DNA of 36,469 nt from Kutzneria sp. 744 (GTDB taxonomy: Bacteria > Actinomycetota > Actinomycetes > Mycobacteriales > Pseudonocardiaceae): NCBI RefSeq assembly GCF_000568255.1, contig NZ_KK037166.1:450494-486962 (forward strand). The letters run 5' to 3'. This document shows positions 32,603 to 36,469 of this stretch, one piece after another. The notes beneath the pieces were generated by a model, which saw only the letters and a list, made by a program, of their open reading frames with translations, was not told the DNA's origin and searched no databases. Every line of letters begins with the position of its first letter. Position 1 is the first letter of the stretch. The translations under genes and the position numbers were made by a program.

Positions 32603-35548
32603 TCAGCGGGAGATCCGGAACGAGTACAGGTCGGCCGGCCCGTCGAAGAAGAGGTACACGTCGTGCCGGCCGACGACCTTGGCCAGGCCGGCCGCGAGGC
32701 TGATGTACTTGTACTTGTCCCCCGTGCTCGGCACGGTCACCGTGCCCAGCACCTGCCCGGTGTCGAGCTTCACGGTGATGTGCGTGGGCGCGGCGTTCGG
32801 ATTGGACACCGATGCGGTGACCGTGCCGGCACCCGTGAGCTGAACGTTCTTGTATGCCAGCCATGATCCCGCTGTCGCGGCCACCGAGGTGCCGCTGGCC
32901 TTGCTCTGATCGGTCAGCGTCGTGCCCTGGTAGTCGTCGAAGTTCTGGGCGAGGGTGGTCTGAGACAGGTCACGCGGCGGAATGGTCTCGCCGGGCACGG
33001 CGATCGACGCCGACTGCCGGATGTCCTGCGAGGAGTTGCCCACCTGGAAGTCGTAGACGCCGGCCTCGACCACCGACCTGCTCCTCGTCACGTCCCAGGA
33101 CGCGAGGTCGCCGGCCTGCACCGTGAACGTCACGTTCTTGGTCTGGCCCGGCGCGACACTGACCCGCTGGAAGCCGCGCAACTGCCGGAGCGGTTGCTGC
33201 ACCTGGGACTGCTGCTCGTGCGTGTACAGCTGCACAACCTCGTCGCCGGCCCGCGCGCCCGTGTTCGTGACGTCCACGGTGACCCGGATCGCGGAGCCCT
33301 GCCGGCTCACGTGCAGGTTGTCGTACCTGAACGTGGTGTAGCTCAGGCCGTAGCCGAACGGGAACAGCACGGGTCCCTGGTGGTACAGGTACGTCATGCC
33401 GCTCTTGGCGATGTCGTAGTCCTGGATGCTCGGCAGCTGGGTGTCCGAGGCGTACCAGGTCTGGGGCAGCCGGCCGGCCGGGTTGACGTCGCCGAACAGC
33501 ACATCCGCCAGCGCGTGCCCGGTCTCCTCGCCGGCGTGGCTGGTCCACAGGACGCCGGGCGCGGTCTGTTTGTCCCAACCCGTCGTGGGATAGCTGTTCT
33601 CCACCACGACAACCGTGTGTGGGTTGGCCTTCTGCACCGCCTGCACCAACGCCTGCTGCGCCGGAGCGAGCTCGGTGCTCGTGCGGTCGTTGTCCTCGCG
33701 GCCGTTGATGAAGGGCATGCTGCCGACCACCACGACCGCCGTGTCCGCCCCGGTCACCGCGCTCACCGCGTTGGACACGCCACTGGTGATCACCTGCTTG
33801 GTGAACTTGGTGGCGGCCGCCGGGGTCGCCGCGGCCATCGTGACGGCCATGTTCGATCCGACGACCGCGTACTTGTCGCCCCCGTTGGCATCGTTGCCGG
33901 TGTACTCCAGCACATAGTTGCCGTCGGGTTGCTGGTCCAGCTTCAGCTGCTGCTGCACGAACCACCCGTTCGGCTGGGCGGCATTGTTGACCAGGCTGCG
34001 GTTGGCGCCCAGCGAAAGGTACTTGCCGTTGGCCACCGTGCGCAGCGTCAGTTTGCCGGCGCCCCAGTCGAACACGTCCATCGACTCATTGGCGCCGGCC
34101 GACGTCGACCCCTCGGTCAACGCGCCGTCGGCGGTGGGAGCGGTGAGATACTTGCCCGTCGCGTTGTCCTTCAGGGCAATCCGGTCCACACCCTCGGTCG
34201 CCGACACGTTCGCGCCTGACCCGAGCCGTTCCCTGATGCCCTGCACGGGCGTCACCTGGTACGGCAGGCTGCCGCTGTACCAGTCGGTGTAGAGCGTGTC
34301 GGCGAGCGGACCAACCACTGCGACCTTCTTGGCCGGATCGGCTGTCAACGGCAGCGCGCCGCTGTCGTTGCGGAGCAGCACGACCTGTTCGTCGGCGGCC
34401 TTGCGGGCCAGCGCCTGGTGCGCCGGCGAGTTGATGACGGCCGGGGTGATCCTGGCGTACGGGTTGCCGGCGCTGGGCGGGTCGAACTCGCCCAACCGGA
34501 ACCGCAGCGAGAGCAGGTGCCGGTCGGCACGCTCGATGTCGGCCACCGTCAGCAGCTTCTGGTCCACCGCGGCCTTGACGGCGCCGGTGATGATGCTGGG
34601 GTTGTTGTCATTGTCCGTGAAGCTGTCCAACCCCGCCTTGATCGCCGCGGCGACCGCCGCCGGCTTGGTGGCGTAGTACTGCTCGGGCCAGATCAGGTTG
34701 CTCGGCGCGCCCGCGTCGCTGACGATCGCCAGGTCCTTGGTGCTCCAGCTGCGCACGGTGTTGTCGAGATCGGTGCTCACGGTGTTCGGTCGACCGTTGA
34801 CCAGGTTGTAGGACGGCATCACGCCGGTGGCGGCGTTCGCGGTCAACGCCGGTTTGAACGCCTGCTCGTCGTAGTCGTGAAGGATCTTCGGTGGCACCGA
34901 GGAGTTACTGGTGACGCGGTTGGTCTCGTTGTTGTACGCGAGGTAGTGCTTGAGCGTGGGCGCCGCCTGTAGGTAGCGCGAGTCGTCACCCTCGATGCCC
35001 TTGCCGTACGCGGTGGCAATGCTCCCGGTCAGGTACGGGTCCTCGGAGTAGCCCTCTTCGTTGCGGCCCCACCGCGGGTCGCGCAGCAGGTTGGTCACCG
35101 GCGCCCACAGGTTGAGGTCCCACAGGGTGGGGTTCTCGGCGTTGTAGCCGCGCGCCTCTTGGCCCACCGCGTTGCCAACTTGTTTGATCAGCGCCGGGTC
35201 CCAGGTGCTGCCGAGGCCGACGGCTTGGGGGAAGACCGTGCCCTTGGCCGTGACGACCGCGCCGCCGTGGTAGAAGTCGGTGGTCCAGGCGACGCCGTGC
35301 AGCGCCTCGGTGCCGGTCTTGAAGAAGCCGATGCCCAGCCGTGGGATCGGCACCTCGTACTGGTGCAGCAGCGAGATCTTCTCGTCCAGGGTGAGCCGGG
35401 AGATCAGGTCGTCGAGCCGCGCGGACAGCGGCAGGCCGGGATCGCGGAACCGGTCGACGGCCGGCGCCGCGGCGGCGGCCGTCGTGGCGACCAGCACCAT
35501 GGCCAAGGCAGGTGCGACACTTCCCCACCACTGACGTAAACGCGCCAA
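32603..35548 (-). CDS. Secreted multidomain GH3 beta-glycosidase
   Basis: 981 residues. The start is taken as TTG 35548 because GGAGG lies 6 bases upstream and a signal peptide (MARLRQWWGSVAPALAMV, cut near AAA-AP) follows; longer in-frame starts would cross the operator at 35572. The GH3 TIM barrel (about 35-355) has LKHYLAYNNE and AIVSDAG (Asp278, probable nucleophile). The second GH3 domain (about 380-650) is split by a beta-trefoil, fascin-like insert (about 455-585: NATGKYLTA, NGKYLSLG, GNYVLEY). A fibronectin-III-like domain (about 700-790) and a C-terminal beta-sandwich, CBM6-like (about 850-981), follow. It is likely a beta-xylosidase or beta-glucosidase; the substrate is not decided. 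Confidence 0.88.
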   Translation of the reverse strand: MARLRQWWGSVAPALAMVLVATTAAAAAPAVDRFRDPGLPLSARLDDLISRLTLDEKISLLHQYEVPIPRLGIGFFKTGTEALHGVAWTTDFYHGGAVVTAKGTVFPQAVGLGSTWDPALIKQVGNAVGQEARGYNAENPTLWDLNLWAPVTNLLRDPRWGRNEEGYSEDPYLTGSIATAYGKGIEGDDSRYLQAAPTLKHYLAYNNETNRVTSNSSVPPKILHDYDEQAFKPALTANAATGVMPSYNLVNGRPNTVSTDLDNTVRSWSTKDLAIVSDAGAPSNLIWPEQYYATKPAAVAAAIKAGLDSFTDNDNNPSIITGAVKAAVDQKLLTVADIERADRHLLSLRFRLGEFDPPSAGNPYARITPAVINSPAHQALARKAADEQVVLLRNDSGALPLTADPAKKVAVVGPLADTLYTDWYSGSLPYQVTPVQGIRERLGSGANVSATEGVDRIALKDNATGKYLTAPTADGALTEGSTSAGANESMDVFDWGAGKLTLRTVANGKYLSLGANRSLVNNAAQPNGWFVQQQLKLDQQPDGNYVLEYTGNDANGGDKYAVVGSNMAVTMAAATPAAATKFTKQVITSGVSNAVSAVTGADTAVVVVGSMPFINGREDNDRTSTELAPAQQALVQAVQKANPHTVVVVENSYPTTGWDKQTAPGVLWTSHAGEETGHALADVLFGDVNPAGRLPQTWYASDTQLPSIQDYDIAKSGMTYLYHQGPVLFPFGYGLSYTTFRYDNLHVSRQGSAIRVTVDVTNTGARAGDEVVQLYTHEQQSQVQQPLRQLRGFQRVSVAPGQTKNVTFTVQAGDLASWDVTRSRSVVEAGVYDFQVGNSSQDIRQSASIAVPGETIPPRDLSQTTLAQNFDDYQGTTLTDQSKASGTSVAATAGSWLAYKNVQLTGAGTVTASVSNPNAAPTHITVKLDTGQVLGTVTVPSTGDKYKYISLAAGLAKVVGRHDVYLFFDGPADLYSFRISR

Positions 35549-35571
35549 GGCACACCTCCAGATCGGCATCC

Positions 35572-35585
35572 TCGAACCGCTTCGA
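35572..35585. promoter_or_regulatory. Operator-like TCGAACCGCTTCGA at the GH3 start
   Basis: A five-base inverted repeat (TCGAA/TTCGA) with a central CG, 12 bases upstream of the GH3 ribosome site. This position suits a LacI-family repressor, most simply the one encoded next in the operon. Confidence 0.6.
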
Positions 35586-35661
35586 CATTCAGCGCGTGAC
35601 ATCGGCTCACCTCGCCGACTCTTGTCAGGACTATGTCGACGGACGCGATGGAGGGTCAAGG

Positions 35662-35675
35662 TCGATTCGCTTCGA
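35662..35675. promoter_or_regulatory. Operator-like TCGATTCGCTTCGA
   Basis: Shares 12 of 14 bases with 35572-35585 and 13 of 14 with 25297-25310. It is a second site for the same kind of repressor. Confidence 0.5.
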
Positions 35676-35847
35676 CGGGCCCGTTGTCGGCGTTCGACGC
35701 CCTCCCTGCCACCCTCCGCCGTGGCGACGGACGCCGAAGCCGGCGTCGACTCCTCGCGCCTGACCTGCGGAACACCGGACCGCCGGCGAGCCGGCGAAGC
35801 CCGGAAGCGCGCGGCCGGCAACACCGGTCACCGAACATGCTCGGGAC

Positions 35848-35858
35848 TGAAATTTTCA
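35848..35858. promoter_or_regulatory. Palindrome TGAAATTTTCA (GAAANTTTC class)
   Basis: Identical to 15113-15123. It lies about 107 bases before the right-end LacI gene. Confidence 0.5.
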
Positions 35859-35965
35859 TTGCCACAGAACGAAAGACCGGCCGTCCGAGGCACTTCCTTG
35901 CCCTACCGGATGTTTGTCGCGAAACTGAAGTCCTCCGTTGACGACGCCGCGTTGTGAGGTTGAGC

Positions 35966-36469
35966 ATGACCGCTGCCGAGCCGCCTCCCGCGCGCCCGAC
36001 GCTCGCCGACGTCGCCCGCGCCGCCGGGGTGTCTCCGGCGACTGCGTCCCGTGTGCTCAACGGTGTTCCCCTGGTAGGCCCCGAGAAGTGCCGGCAGGTC
36101 GAGTCAGCGTTGGCCGCGCTGGGCTACGAACGCCAACGCGCCGCGTGGACCTCCGCGCAGCCACGCCCGCGGACGGCCGCGCTCGTGGTGTGCGAGAACG
36201 GCCCCCGCCTGTTCTCCGACCCGTACTTCGCGCGAATCGTGGCCGGCGCCAGCCCTGAGGCGGCGGCGGCCGGGATTCAGCTGGTGACGTTCGCCGCCGC
36301 GTCCACAACGGACCTTCGGATGCCGTCCGCGCCCTACCTGAGCAGTGGTCATGTCGACGGGGCGCTGTTGGTCAGCATGCACAGCCCTACAGACCTGGAC
36401 CGGATCGGCGTGCCCATTGTCGTCGCCGGGAGGCCAGTGCGCCGGGACGGCAACAGCCAGATTTCCTCC
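35966..36469 (+). CDS. LacI-family regulator, N-terminal part (cut by the window end)
   Basis: ATG 35966 follows GAGGT at 6-base spacing. The frame is open for 168 codons to the window edge: HTH RPTLADVARAAGVSPATASR, then the first half of the sensor domain (CENGPRLFSDPYFARIV, HVDGALLVSM). It is a close relative of the regulator at 26834-27862. Divergent from GH3, it may control a gene to the right. Confidence 0.9.
   Translation, partial: MTAAEPPPARPTLADVARAAGVSPATASRVLNGVPLVGPEKCRQVESALAALGYERQRAAWTSAQPRPRTAALVVCENGPRLFSDPYFARIVAGASPEAAAAGIQLVTFAAASTTDLRMPSAPYLSSGHVDGALLVSMHSPTDLDRIGVPIVVAGRPVRRDGNSQISS

Larger units (their letters stand above)
35549..35965. promoter_or_regulatory. Divergent promoter region of GH3 and the right-end LacI gene
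   Basis: A 417-base gene-free stretch holding three operator-like sites: 35572-35585, 35662-35675 and 35848-35858. Confidence 0.65.

Overview
The window is GC-rich (about 70% in coding parts) with Shine-Dalgarno-led genes, frequent GTG starts, many secreted carbohydrate-active enzymes and LacI-type regulators. This is what one expects of a filamentous actinomycete (Streptomyces or a related soil genus). The genus cannot be fixed from the sequence. Almost everything in it serves plant cell-wall polysaccharide degradation and uptake. No tRNA, rRNA, CRISPR array, phage gene or recognisable insertion sequence was seen.

Layout. (1) 1-5664: a minus-strand run of secreted enzymes (GH53 galactanase, GH5 with a ricin-type CBM13, and a polyester-hydrolase/cutinase-like enzyme carrying a CBM2), facing a plus-strand GH43 endo-arabinanase. 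(2) 5755-14986: a mannoside module with a cytoplasmic GH2 beta-mannosidase, a LacI regulator and a peptide/oligosaccharide-type ABC transporter (lipoprotein, permease, permease-ATPase fusion, second ATPase), tied together by four ACCGGT-cored operators. The second ATPase is interrupted by a 270-base low-GC block. (3) 15421-24573: a six-gene plus-strand operon of secreted enzymes for pectin and rhamnogalacturonan-I (CE12, CE2-like, GH2, PL9, SGNH esterase, and a large TIM-barrel protein I cannot place in a family). (4) 24574-26615: gene relics (a PL26/YetA-like lyase and a DeoR-type HTH), then two small secreted beta-rich proteins. (5) 26834-36469: a LacI regulator, a GH3/LacI/sugar-ABC (MalEFG-like) operon on the minus strand, and the start of another LacI gene running off the right edge.

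How it works together. The secreted galactanase, arabinanase, lyase and esterases would strip side chains, acetyl groups and backbone from pectin and RG-I. The two ABC systems would import oligosaccharides, and cytoplasmic GH2 would finish manno-oligosaccharides. Local LacI regulators and several distinct families of short palindromes (GGAAAGCGCTTACC, TTAACCGGTTAA, TGAAAWTTTCA, TCGA-N6-TCGA) mark the promoters. The MalFG-type transporter has no ATPase of its own and probably borrows a shared one.

Main oddities: the composition break at 14471-14740 that replaces the catalytic core of an ATPase gene; four enzyme or regulator relics near intact clusters; C-terminal frameshifts in two LacI genes; a duplicated promoter at the left edge that points to a gene just outside the window; a polyester-hydrolase-CBM2 fusion; and an unassigned clan GH-D-like enzyme.
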